DNA of 57,758 nt from Blattamonas nauphoetae (Eukaryota > Preaxostyla > Oxymonadida). Made by a program: the position numbers and the translations under genes. Position 1 is the first letter of the stretch. Each line of letters opens with the position of its first letter. Positions 41,472-51,054 of the stretch are shown here, one piece after another. The stretch lies in NCBI GenBank assembly GCA_033064195.1, contig JARBJD010000407.1, positions 1 to 57,758 on the forward strand, in the 5' to 3' direction. The notes beneath the pieces are model-generated. The model was not told the DNA's origin, searched no databases, and worked only from the letters and a program-made list of their open reading frames with translations.

Positions 41472-43154
41472 ATGAGAAGTATCAGATCAAATCAATCCAA
41501 ACCAACATCGACATTAATTGAGCAAATCGAAGTGCAATCGTACATGCCAAAACAGTGGGATTCCGAGCTGCACGTTTATTCCATTCAATTAGTTCATCCA
41601 ACAAATCCTCCGATGCCATGCAGAATTGGAGATGAGATTGAAGTCCCATTGTGCTATGACGGTCATGATGTGACCGAGTTTTCGAAGAGTCATTTACGAA
41701 TTGATCTCACAGTTACCGTTCCATATTCGAAACCAACGAGTGCATCTGCGCTATATGTTGGAATGTATGGTATGTTCTACGGATTTAAATCATCATCAGA
41801 TGCAATTCGAGACATGAGACTCGTCGACAGTCAAGGAAACATCATTGACAATACACTTCAGAACAATCACATCCACGAATCATTTCTATACCACACTTTC
41901 AAATCCCATGAAGAGAAAAATAACATGAAGCATTGCTACAGTCTTTGGGAAAATGTTCAGAGAATGGATCCAAGCGTATGTGGATACTATCATTGTCCAG
42001 TCGATGCTGCCTCTTCAAACATCATATTTACAATTCCATTGGTCATTCCATTTGTGAATCTTCTACCATTAAGTACTGTCGATCAGTATCCAAATTCCAT
42101 CTTTGGCAATCTCCGATTGAGATTTCATTTAACAACTGATTCACTTGTGTACTGTCCTATTCGAGTTTCCACAATCGTAAGGAAAACACTTGAAAACAGT
42201 ATCGATCAAAATCCAAGTAAATCGATTTCAACTCTGTCAACTCAATCCCAAACAGAATTATTGTACGATGGAGACTTCTCGACACTGACTCAAGAGATTA
42301 CACAAATCGGGAATCCAGTTCAACGAATTCAATATTTTCAACCGGCATCATCAGGTACTGTGAAATATATCGCTACATCGCCAACCACTTCCACTGTTCT
42401 TTCTTCATCAGTTGATAAAGTCAGTTCGATTTGCTATGGATATCAAATCACTGATGCAACAAAGCAATCCCTCTTCAACACATATTCAAAGACTCTTTAT
42501 GTTCTGAAAGTTGAAAGAATTGACAGACAATCGTTCCAATCAAAAGCAAATGCCATGGGAGTTAGATCAAACATAAGTATCAAACTCAACAATCTCATGA
42601 ATCTAATGTGCTTATTCCCTGAAAGACCAAACGAGTGTACAGTCTTCAGAAATCCTCAATATGTTGGTCAATTCGAAATGCTTGGATCCACCTTTCCCAA
42701 TTTCCCAATGTCAACCATCTCACCTGAGTTCTATCAAATGATGATGGTGAATGGTGATTTCATTGGTTGTTCTGCAACAGAAGAGTTTGAGAATTCCATT
42801 TGTTCCACTCGAGTATTGCACGACAGAGGAGCTGACTACAAGAGAACAAGACCAGTCACGGATGCAACTTCATTCACATTCATGGTTCCAACAGATCGAA
42901 GTGAAATTGCTGGTGGAGAAGAAGGAATCTCGACAGCAGAATCCGTCAATATTGTCTACAGAGGAACACCAATCAATCAGGGAGAACTTGATCCATATTT
43001 CACATCAACTCCAGAAGGTCCTCCTCCACCTATTTTGGCATTGCATCAGGCTACATACTGGTTGTTCTGGATTGAAAATGGACAACCACGAGTGCGATAT
43101 GTCATTGATCGTCGACTCCAAGAAGCATATGAAGAAGTGAAGAGAGAATACTAA
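41472..43154 (+). CDS. Capsid-like protein 2, 560 aa
   Basis: Second member of the tandem pair. The N-terminal half carries DEIEVPLCYDGHDVTEFSKS, MKHCYSLWENVQRMDPSVCG and the jelly-roll-like IPFVNLLPLSTVDQYPNSIF. The C-terminal half has KSSSDAI-type turns, a conserved YGYQITDATKQSLFNTYSK and RSNISIKLNNLMNLMCLFPE, ending in PPPPILALHQATYWLFWIEN and a charged tail (VKREY). A closely similar sequence is at 54,600-55,401 in element B. It is most likely a double jelly-roll capsid protein, expected to form the shell with or instead of its paralogue. Confidence 0.75.
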   Translation: MRSIRSNQSKPTSTLIEQIEVQSYMPKQWDSELHVYSIQLVHPTNPPMPCRIGDEIEVPLCYDGHDVTEFSKSHLRIDLTVTVPYSKPTSASALYVGMYGMFYGFKSSSDAIRDMRLVDSQGNIIDNTLQNNHIHESFLYHTFKSHEEKNNMKHCYSLWENVQRMDPSVCGYYHCPVDAASSNIIFTIPLVIPFVNLLPLSTVDQYPNSIFGNLRLRFHLTTDSLVYCPIRVSTIVRKTLENSIDQNPSKSISTLSTQSQTELLYDGDFSTLTQEITQIGNPVQRIQYFQPASSGTVKYIATSPTTSTVLSSSVDKVSSICYGYQITDATKQSLFNTYSKTLYVLKVERIDRQSFQSKANAMGVRSNISIKLNNLMNLMCLFPERPNECTVFRNPQYVGQFEMLGSTFPNFPMSTISPEFYQMMMVNGDFIGCSATEEFENSICSTRVLHDRGADYKRTRPVTDATSFTFMVPTDRSEIAGGEEGISTAESVNIVYRGTPINQGELDPYFTSTPEGPPPPILALHQATYWLFWIENGQPRVRYVIDRRLQEAYEEVKREY

Positions 43155-43174
43155 ATCGATACAAAATAGAATAT

Positions 43175-43196
43175 TATATTTTTGTAGAAAACACAA
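43175..43196 (+). promoter_or_regulatory. T-rich promoter-like block
   Basis: ATTATATTTTTGTAGAAAAC then ACAA before the ATG at 43,197. Confidence 0.5.
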
Positions 43197-43607
43197 ATGG
43201 TGAAGCGATACTTCTCAATTCAGAATTCTCACACTGCTCAACTCCCTCCTGATTTTTCTAATTCCAGAAAACAAAAATATGTTCATTTCCTTGACTGCAA
43301 ACTCATCCATGTGAAAGAAGAGATTAGCGATGCATCGACTGTCATTTCAAAGGATATTCCACAGCACATCACAATCCACGGTGATTGGATCCAGACTGAT
43401 GCATTCAATGATTCATTTGTTGCTTTCTGTAACGAACAGATTGCAAAGCGAAAGAAGTGGGAATTACCTACTCGACAATCAATTGTGAAGATCTGGTTCA
43501 AAGACAGTTCTGGTGAACCAATCGAGATGGAAACATCAGAGACAATCAATGGAAAAATAATCAAAGAGTATTATGAATTTCTGGTTGATCTCATGTTGGA
43601 GTATTGA
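43197..43607 (+). CDS. Small protein, 136 aa (possible penton/minor capsid)
   Basis: Strand-rich, with KYVHFLDCKLIHVKEEISDA, ITIHGDWIQTDAFNDSF and QSIVKIWFKDSSGEPIEMET. It has no recognised family. The size and beta pattern would suit a small single jelly-roll or cement protein, but that is a guess from its place directly after the capsid paralogues. The copy at 55,444-55,848 is nearly identical, far closer than other shared genes of the two elements, so this segment was copied recently. It is convergent with the fibre-like gene 8 bp downstream. Confidence 0.72.
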   Translation: MVKRYFSIQNSHTAQLPPDFSNSRKQKYVHFLDCKLIHVKEEISDASTVISKDIPQHITIHGDWIQTDAFNDSFVAFCNEQIAKRKKWELPTRQSIVKIWFKDSSGEPIEMETSETINGKIIKEYYEFLVDLMLEY

Positions 43608-43615
43608 TCAGTGAG

Positions 43616-44470
43616 TTATTTTTTTTGGATCAGTTCATTCATCACTTTTTGTTGTTGTCCGACAATAGAACATAATTCCTGAATGGCTTTCACGCAGAAG
43701 CAAGAGAGTTCTGCGAAATCAACTTGAAGACAGTCTGGATTAGAATCATTCACAACCTCTGGGAATATTTCTTGGATCTGTTGTGCAATCACACCGATGT
43801 GTGTCTTCTCACTTTCCTTCTTCAAGCATTCACATTTCTCTTTGCAGTTCTTCAAGTGTTCTTCATTGGTTTCGTTCTCGATTTGTCTTGTCACTTTGTT
43901 GATCTTCGAGTCAAATGTGTTGAACTGATACTGCACGATTTCCACTTTATTCAGTTGTTCAAGAACATTGGGGTATGGAACAATAGTCCTTTTGACTCTT
44001 CTGTCTGACAGTTGAGAAAAACTTCCTGTTGGTGATATTGAAAACACTCCTGAACCAGCGTCCTCATCATAGTAATACAGTGCTGGTGAGTCACACGGAG
44101 ACCACATGATAATGCCATCACCATTGAACTGAATTCCAGAAGTTTCTGCAATCGATTGTGAAATTGAAATGCCAGACTTAAATGTTGAAGCCGGATATGT
44201 TCCTGGATACTTCGGAATAGTTCCCTCTGATATATTCCATTTTGCTCCATTCACATTGATCAATCCTCCAATTGTTGGTGTTGCAATACCAGCTGAACAA
44301 GTGATTGATCCATTCGTTGAAACGACGTTTTGGATTGAGGATATCGCAGTCTTGTGTGCTTCAGTTGTCTTCTGTAGTGAGTCAATCACTGCTGCATTCT
44401 CGTTGGTCGTCGAGAGATTATGATCAATCATTTTCTCAATCATTTGTGAATTGTATTTTTGTCGATTCAT
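43616..44470 (-). CDS. Fibre-like protein with S74 self-cleaving chaperone domain, about 284 aa
   Basis: The start chosen is the ATG at 44,470, which follows a TTTTTTATTTTCTATGAAAG block. The N-terminal about 55 residues are helical (KMIDHNLSTTNENAAVIDSL). The middle is Gly/Ser/Thr-rich and beta-like (GGLINVNGAKWNISEG, SGIQFNGDGIIMWSPCDS), as in trimeric fibres. The C-terminal third is an S74 intramolecular chaperone domain: LSDRRVKRTIVPYPNVLEQL, then HIGVIAQQIQEIFPEVV and VDFAELSCFCVKAIQEL. In phage tail spikes this domain drives trimer folding and cleaves itself just before the Ser of SD.R.K. A receptor-binding or vertex fibre is the likely role. A related copy lies in element B. Confidence 0.85.
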   Translation of the reverse strand: MNRQKYNSQMIEKMIDHNLSTTNENAAVIDSLQKTTEAHKTAISSIQNVVSTNGSITCSAGIATPTIGGLINVNGAKWNISEGTIPKYPGTYPASTFKSGISISQSIAETSGIQFNGDGIIMWSPCDSPALYYYDEDAGSGVFSISPTGSFSQLSDRRVKRTIVPYPNVLEQLNKVEIVQYQFNTFDSKINKVTRQIENETNEEHLKNCKEKCECLKKESEKTHIGVIAQQIQEIFPEVVNDSNPDCLQVDFAELSCFCVKAIQELCSIVGQQQKVMNELIQKK

Positions 44471-44500
44471 TTTTGTTTGCTCTTTCATAGAAAATAAAAA
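44471..44500 (-). promoter_or_regulatory. T-rich promoter-like block (minus strand)
   Basis: Read on the minus strand: CATTTTTTATTTTCTATGAA just upstream of the fibre-like gene. Confidence 0.5.
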
Positions 44501-44504
44501 ATGA

Positions 44505-47197
44505 CACTCCCTCATGAACATACGTCACCAGCACATTATTTCTGACATACTCAGAGACAAGCGAACAGTTCTCTTCTCTCATTGATTCAATTCATGCTTG
44601 TTCTGAACATACTCGACGTCTTTCATTGTACATCGCAGTTGGATTCATTTAATACAAATTAAAAAATTCAAAAAAACATAAATTGTTTTTTGTTTCGTTG
44701 TTTTCTCAGTTTTGGATTTTTCACCAGAAACGAGGATCAATGGGTTCGATCACTGATTTCCCAACTATGCTCGTTTCGTTCCGATTCTTCGCGATTCTGA
44801 TTCTTCTGATGTCCAGGATCATCATGGTATGCTCCGTTTTTTGAAGATTTCGGACTTTTGCAGAGATATTTGAGGTTTCAGGATCGGTTGTGGATCTCGG
44901 TAAAAGTATGTATTCTTCACCATATCGAGTTCATTTCTCTCTTATTTCACTCTTGTTTTAGCTGATTTTGATTGATTTGTCACCTCATTTTCATTCGTTT
45001 CCATCTCATTTTTCACCTCACTTCAGTCCTCGTTTTTTCATTGTTTCCTCTTTTTTACCACTTCATTCATGTTTCTTTCACTGTAACTTTTTCTCGAATA
45101 CAACACACTAATTCCCGTTTACTGAGTTTTCCGGACTTTTGCAGAGATCTCACTTTCAACGGCTCACTTCTTATCTCGGTATTTTTCCGGAAAATCCAAC
45201 ATTTCACATACTTTTGAATCATATTTGTTGTTTTAAAGAGAGAAAAACCTAAATACAAGCGACATTTTCACTATTGGTGTCACATTTCACACCGTTTTCA
45301 TGTTCGTCAATTTCCCTCTCAGTTTCATACTTGCCCACTTCATTCATGCTTGGTTCGCTTTCTTTTACTCTGTTTTTGTGAAAAAGTTGATGAAAAGTTG
45401 ACTAAAATGATGTGCTAGTGAAGTGAGAACGACCCACAAAATGGAAGTGATATGAGCAAAATGAAGAGGAATGATGAATTAATTCGAGGTGAAATGGGGG
45501 GAGAAAGTGATGAAATGAAAGGGACTACAGTCGGTTTTGAAGTGACAAAAACGGTCAAAAGTTGTGAAGTGACGAATCAAAAAAGTGAAATTTTGAGACA
45601 ACTATCCGACAAAAAATTCTGAAAATTTGAGCACACCTTCCTCTAACAACGAGAAAGAAGGTGCAATATGTGAAAATCGGGGCAAAAATCTAATAGTGTG
45701 CAAGTTGTGAAGAAAAGAGTTGTCAAAACGGTGAAGTGAAGAACCAACAAAATGAAACTAAGGAAATGCGCTATACGTCTCGCGTCGACTTATGTTCGTT
45801 AAAATGATGTAATAACGGAGTAAATGAAGTGAAAGTAGTGAAATGTGAAAATTCATGAAAAAAGTGTCCGAATGTAGAGGTGTCAAAAGTTTTCAGAGAT
45901 GAATGACACAAAAAGACGCCAACTAGCGCTTTCACACCCAAAAACACCGTAAGACGACGAAAAGTGATCAAAATGACATAGTCCCGAACGTCCATACCTT
46001 TTCTAAAAAAATCTCAAAAAACGCGAAAAAACCTCATAGTAGTGTCAATAACCCGTACATATTCAAAAACCCGTAACATGGGGCTTGAAAAATATACATT
46101 GGTCAAACTAAGAAAACTAAAATTTGGTTCCGCGCCGAAACCCCTGTGTCGGGAGAAAACCTCAAAATACTGTTTCCTTTAGGAATCCACACATTTTTCT
46201 CAACTTTTTCCCCTTTTTTCTCCACAACCAGCCATCCGTTTTGAATCAAATAAAATGCATTGTGATCGTAAAGTTCTCGACAAAAGCTGCTCAAAAAAGA
46301 AAAGATATTTTTTTCTAAGAATTTTTTGTCGAGAAAAATATGGGTTTTTTTCCATTTTCCCAAATATCCAGAATTTTTTCTCCAACTTTTTTTTAAAATG
46401 TTCATTTCACCAAAAAAACATGTTTGTGAAAAATTCCATCGAAATCGGTTCATGGGTTGTGAAGATATTACCGAAACGATTTTGTTAATCGGGCAAAAGG
46501 GGGTATTTTGAGGTTTTCTCCCGACACAGGGGTTTTGGCGCGGAACCAAATTTTATTTTTCTTAGTTTGACCAATGTATATTTTTCAAGCCCCATGTTAC
46601 GGGTTTATGAAAAGTTCGGTTTATTGAAAGGACTATCAATGGGTCGGATCAAACCAAAAATCTCAGAAGTGCTTTTTATCGAAAATCCTACCTTTCAAAA
46701 TGATTTCCGTCACAATTAAACGTGTTTGAACACAATTTGAGCCATAAAGCAGTTCATAGTAGCAAAATCGGAACATCGACTTTTTTGGTCACTTTTTGGA
46801 CCTAAGTTCGGTACACAGTTCGACGAATTCTCAACCGATTTTCATCAGGATTGTCTTGATCGAGGACCGACAGTGTCCCCGAGATTTTAGAATTGTTTTC
46901 AGAATTTTTCGAAATGGTTATCATGTTGGATTTCAGTGATTTGTGGTCAAAAAGGGAAAAACACCAAAAAAGTGCCAACATTTTTTCGAATGTTGTCAAT
47001 ATTTGCTTCAAAAATGACACTTTTCACGAGGTCAAAATATTGGACATATTTTTAGAATTTAGGCCAAATATTGATGTCATCAAAATGTCATAAATTCCTT
47101 TTAATACAAGATACGAAATTGGTCAATCGGACTTGACTTTTAGTTTTGATTTCAATGACAATTTCAGATTGGTTCTCTATTCGCTTCTATAACTACT
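44505..47197 (-). repeat. Right terminal inverted repeat of element A
   Basis: Inverted counterpart of 27,096-29,170, longer because it contains a 540-bp MITE (46,067-46,606). The innermost part holds a partial minus-strand copy of the repeat-module gene. The match to the left repeat is good but far from perfect in the outer kilobase, which is unusual for a young Polinton and suggests exchange with neighbouring copies. Confidence 0.82.
46067..46606. mobile_element. MITE-like element with about 95-bp inverted repeats
   Basis: The left arm starts AAACCCGTAACATGGGGCTT and the right arm ends with its reverse complement. Both contain GGTTCCGCGCC and CGACACAGGGG segments, so the arms pair over about 95 bp. 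The interior is non-coding and A/T-rich. The block is absent from the left terminal repeat, so it inserted later. The target duplication is unclear. Confidence 0.82.
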
Positions 47198-48773
47198 CTG
47201 GTGCTCAGGATCATCGTGGTATGCTCCGTTTTTTACTTTTTCCGAACTTTTGCAGAGTTATGCAGGGTTTCAGGATCGTCATCAGATCTCGGAACTTTTA
47301 TGTAAAAACGAGTATGTCACTCTCCTTTTCTTCTTTTTTCAGCTCTGTTTCACTCGTTTTTGATTGAATTGTCACTTCATTTTCACTCGTTATGTTTTCA
47401 TTTTTCACCTCACTTCCGACTTCGATTTTACATTGTTTCCTCTTTTTTACCACTTCATTCATGTTTCTTTCACTGTAACTTTTTCTCGAATACAACACAC
47501 TAATTCCCGTTTACTGAGTTTTCCGGACTTTTGCAGAGATCTCACTTTCAACGGCTCACTTCTTATCTCGGTATTTTTCCGAAAAATCCAACATTTCACA
47601 TACTTTTTTGAATCATTTTTGTTCTTTTTAAGAGAGAAAAACCGGAACACAGACCTAATTTTCACTATTGGTGTCACATTTCACACCGTTTTCACGTTCG
47701 TCAATTTCCCTCTCAGTTTCATACTTGCCCGTTTCATTGTTGCTTCTTTCGCTTTCTTTTACTCTGTTTTTGTGAAAAAGTTGATGAAAACTTGACTAAA
47801 ATGATGTGCTAGTGAAGTGAGAACGACCCACAAAATGGAAGTGATATGAGCAAAATGAAGAGGAATGGTGAAGAGATCAGATGTGAAATGGGGAGAGAAA
47901 GTGATGAAATGAAAGGGACTACAGTCGGTTTTGAAGTGACAAAAACGGTCAAAAGTTGTGAAGTGAAAACATGAAAATGTGACTTTATGGAAGAACTATC
48001 CGACAAAATCTCCTCAAAATTTGAGCACACCTTACTCAGACCGCGAGAAAGAACGATTTGTGACGAAAATCAGATTAAAAAATCCATAGTGTCAAAATGT
48101 TGGTGCAAGTGTGTCGTCAGAGGTGTGATCGAAGAACCGTCCATAAAAAGTGAACTATAGGTGGAGTACAACCAGAATTCTCAAAAAAGCGTCGCTTGAG
48201 TGTAATTGTGAAGTGGTTGACGTGAAATCAATGAGAAATGAAAATTGACAAAAAATTGTGAAAACGATCGTGTGTCGAGGATCGTCAGAACCGAATGACG
48301 CGAATACCTGTCAACTAGCGATTTGACACCTACGGAGACCATCAGAGGGCGAAAAGTGACGTGTAGGAGAAGAGCGAGACGTCACTTTCTCCTCCTTAAA
48401 AATTTTGTCATTTTCAAAATATGTTGTGGGGTCGGATCAAACTTTTTTCAAAAGTGCTTTTTCCTAAAATTTCACCTATCAACATCAATTTCGTAATTTT
48501 AGAACGTGTTTGAACACAATTTGAGACATAAAGGTGTTCATAGTGGCGAAATCCGAACATCGACTTTTCGTCACTTTTTCGACCTACGTTCGGCACGCAG
48601 CTCGACGAATTCTCAACCGATTTTGATCAGGATTGTCTTGATCGATGACCGACAGTGTCCCCGAGATTTTAGAAATTTTTCAGAATTTTTCGAAACGGTT
48701 CTCACATTGGTTTCTCTTGATTTGTGGTAAAAAGGAAAAACACCAAAAATGACGACAAAAATAAGTCAACTAT

Positions 48774-49022
48774 TTATGATTGTTTCTGACGATCATCCAA
48801 ATATCTCTTCACTTTACTTGCAAGCGTTGTATTCAGTTCTTTTGATAATCTGTGAACTGCAAGAGCTTCAAAGAAACACATATTGTCGAATTTCAGGATT
48901 CCATTGTCATCACCGAATTGAACTGGTTTGCCTTTATCGAATCCGATGAAGAGAACAAAATTAACATTGTAAGATTCAAACCAGAGCAGTTTAGCAATGT
49001 GACATACAATGTCATTTCGCAT
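48774..49022 (-). CDS. Polinton-type CFFEALAVH fragment, 82 aa
   Basis: Minus-strand frame containing FGDDNGILKFDNMCFFEALA followed by VHRLSKELN. The DN.CFF.ALA.H motif is the one found in the N-terminal OTU-like region of Polinton polymerases, and it parallels FNICFFQALSFL in the polymerase of element A. It is probably a remnant of an N-terminal polymerase domain or a free-standing OTU-like protein from another element copy. Confidence 0.5.
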   Translation of the reverse strand: MRNDIVCHIAKLLWFESYNVNFVLFIGFDKGKPVQFGDDNGILKFDNMCFFEALAVHRLSKELNTTLASKVKRYLDDRQKQS

Positions 49023-49100
49023 AATCTTCTTCAGAATTCCTGTCGTGAATGTTGTAAGCTGCTTCTCAGGAATAGATTTCCAATCAACTGGTTCTGCTTT

Positions 49101-49553
49101 TTATTTGGTGAATTCTTCAAGAAGCTGATCATATTTAGTTGTCCCAGGAATGAGTTCTATATTTTTCTCATCACAAAATCGGATGAGATCGAGTGCGATG
49201 AGATGTTGAAGTTCCATGACTTCGATACATCGGTACACATACATTGCATATTCATCAAGATGAAAATTGAAACCATACATGAGATTCAGTAGTTTCGTTA
49301 AATCATCCATTCCAAGGAGACCAATCATAACCAGCTTGTCATGATTGTATTTTAGTCGTGGGAAAACATCTGAAATGAATCTCGTAACTTTATCGGTTGA
49401 AAGTGGGGATTTACAACCAAGTTTGATCAATTCACTTTGCAATTCCTTCCAGAGTGCATCACGAGTCTGGAATGGATTTGCATGAATATTTAGTCGAAGA
49501 ACCGCTCCAGCAATTTGGTCTTTCGGTTGATTCTTGAATGAGTTGCTTGTCAT
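49101..49553 (-). CDS. Unrecognised element protein, 150 aa
   Basis: The start chosen is the ATG at 49,553, which follows TTTTATTTTTTCCAATTTTG and TATATAAA on the minus strand, the element promoter pattern. The protein is mostly helical, with KNQPKDQIAGAVLRLNIHAN near the start and TDKVTRFISDVFPRLKYNHD and YVYRCIEVMELQHLIALDLI later. No family recognised. It is not present in element A, so gene content differs between copies. Confidence 0.6.
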   Translation of the reverse strand: MTSNSFKNQPKDQIAGAVLRLNIHANPFQTRDALWKELQSELIKLGCKSPLSTDKVTRFISDVFPRLKYNHDKLVMIGLLGMDDLTKLLNLMYGFNFHLDEYAMYVYRCIEVMELQHLIALDLIRFCDEKNIELIPGTTKYDQLLEEFTK

Positions 49554-49869
49554 TTTATATAGAATTACAAAATTGGAAAAAATAAAACGAGACCGTTTTG
49601 AGTGTATTCTGATGAAGGTGATAAATGACCTAAATTTTTGAAATAGACCAAAAATTTGCTTCAAAATTGACACTTTACAATGTGGTTGTTTTTTGGACTA
49701 CATTTTGAAAATAACTCCCAAAATTTGACACTTCTAAAATGCATTGAGGATTCTTAATACAAGATTCAAAATTGGGTCAATCGGCACGGAGATAAAGATC
49801 TCAATTGATATTGCGAGACCAAAAATAATTACTTTCGCTTTCTATACTACTAAGGAACAACCTATCTCG

Positions 49870-50345
49870 TATCCAGCACTTTCGAATACGTGCACGAAGA
49901 TAAACCAGATGAAGTTTATCGAATGTACGTCCACAATTTCGTCAGAGGACAAAGATCACACAAGTATCCCCAAAAATATGTGTCAGCAACCAACTGGTGC
50001 ACAAAGGAAAAGCTAATTGAATCTATGAAAAAATGAAAATTGTGAACTGATCTCCGAATATACTTGTTCGAGTGGATCAGTCACATATCGACATGAAGGA
50101 ATCGAATGGAAGGTGATTCCATCGAAATGGATGAAAGGAGAACGAAGTCACCTCGGCAAACGAAAACGATACACACAGTCGTTTGTTGAAAATGAATTGA
50201 AAAAGAGAATTGTGAATTAGTTGGAACGTACACAAAGGTACTTGAACCTTTCAAGTATCATAGTTTGGAAACAGGAAAAGAATATTTTGTTCGTTTGGAC
50301 AATTGGTTGTACTTTGGAGACAGACCTCACAAACATAAGTACCAC
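49870..50345 (+). pseudogene. Repeat-module gene remnant with three modules
   Basis: Related to the 107-aa module protein of element A but with an additional N-terminal module. Module-like segments are EYVHEDKPDEVYRMYVHNFV, SVTYRHEGIEWKVIPSKW and KYHSLETGKEYFVRLDNWL, each ending in an R.H or RPH group. It is broken. It shows that the family can hold three repeats and is modular. Confidence 0.6.
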
Positions 50346-50389
50346 GAAAGGTCATAAAAGCTGTTATTTTCGAAAATTTTCAAAAATGC

Positions 50390-50665
50390 AAAACCTTGAT
50401 TTTGGCGGAAGCTGGTGTATTTTTCAAGGTTCCGAAGGTTGCGACCCTTCTCATCGGTCCCTTTTAGACCGGCATCGGAACTCATTTTTCTCGATTTGAG
50501 TTCCGGAGACGTACGTTGGTCTTGCCAAGGGCCTAGACCATGCCAAAGGGCAGTGATATGTGAAATTAAATGCTTCCACCAGGAATTGAACCTAGGACCT
50601 TCAGCTTAGTAGTAGTAGTGCGTGCACTCACCAATACCACTAGACTATCCGGTCCTGAAATTATC
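50390..50665 (-). mobile_element. tRNA-derived SINE-like repeat
   Basis: Read on the minus strand from about 50,660: GACCGGATAGTCTAGTGGTA carries a Pol III A box (TAGTCTAGTGG) and, about 45 nt on, CCTAGGTTCAATTCCTGG carries a B box (GGTTCAATTCC). An unrelated body of about 190 bp follows, with a GAAGGGTCGCAACCTTC hairpin near its end. A tRNA-like head plus an unrelated body is the SINE layout. No poly-A tail is clear, and other copies are not seen in the window. Confidence 0.65.
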
Positions 50666-50757
50666 CCGAAAAATCAGAATCTTTATACCCGAAAAGAAGA
50701 CACTATAGCAGATTTAAAATTTGAAAACTTTGTCAATAAATTCAATATATAGCAAAA

Positions 50758-50975
50758 TCGCTCCCGTGAAAAGTCATGCTTTTAACGAGGGAAACAATTG
50801 GCCAAGAATTAAGATTTAGCAGATCGCTCCCGTGAAAAGGCATGCTTTCAATCGGGGTAAAAAGTTAAAAGGAAAATCTAACTAATTTTGAAAAATCGCT
50901 GACGAGAAATAGTCGTGCTTTTAACGAGGGTAGAAAAGTCGTTCCCGTGATAAAGTCATGCTTTTCAGGAGGGTA
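50758..50975 (+). repeat. Array of four short hairpins
   Basis: Four imperfect copies of a unit of about 34 nt (TCGCTCCCGTGAAAAG, TCATG, CTTTTAACGAGGG) at about 50,758, 50,824, 50,896 and 50,939. Each can fold into a stem of about 13 bp with one or two mismatches and a TCATG-type loop; some differences between copies lie opposite each other in the stem. Function unknown. Confidence 0.65.
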
Positions 50976-51054
50976 GATAGGTAGACGATAAAAGGAATAT
51001 ATAGCAGATCTGAACAATCGAGATATAAAGCACAGGTCGAAACTAACATTTTCA

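Larger units (their letters stand above)
27096..47197 (+). mobile_element. Polinton/Maverick element A, nearly whole
   Basis: A self-synthesising DNA transposon of about 20.1 kb. The ends read AGTAGT.GTAGAAGCGAATAG on the left and the reverse complement with minor differences on the right, followed by inverted terminal repeats of about 2.1 kb. The interior has the hallmark Polinton set: family B DNA polymerase, RVE integrase, FtsK/HerA-type packaging ATPase and capsid-like proteins, plus several small genes and a fibre-like protein. No adenain-like maturation protease was recognised. It looks nearly whole, with perhaps three to six breaks in all, so it is probably young to moderately old. The left end interrupts the dynein fragment, and no matching 6-bp target duplication is seen at the right end. 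A MITE lies in its right terminal repeat. Confidence 0.88.
47198..49851 (-). mobile_element. Extra Polinton terminal-repeat block
   Basis: Starts directly after the right end of element A and repeats its right terminal repeat in the same orientation (for example 47,480-47,800 matches 45,080-45,400; 48,440-48,735 matches 46,640-46,960) but without the MITE. Its outer end (AATACAAGATTCAAAATTGG, then TATACTACT) lies at about 49,755-49,851. Between these are two minus-strand frames not found in element A. It is a piece of another Polinton copy, broken. Parts are closer to the left repeat of element A than element A's own right repeat is. Confidence 0.7.

Noticed and set aside
50896-50930. Hammerhead ribozyme (CTGACGA...GAAA words in the third hairpin unit)
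   Set aside because: The two core words are directly adjacent with no stem II, and the other units lack them.
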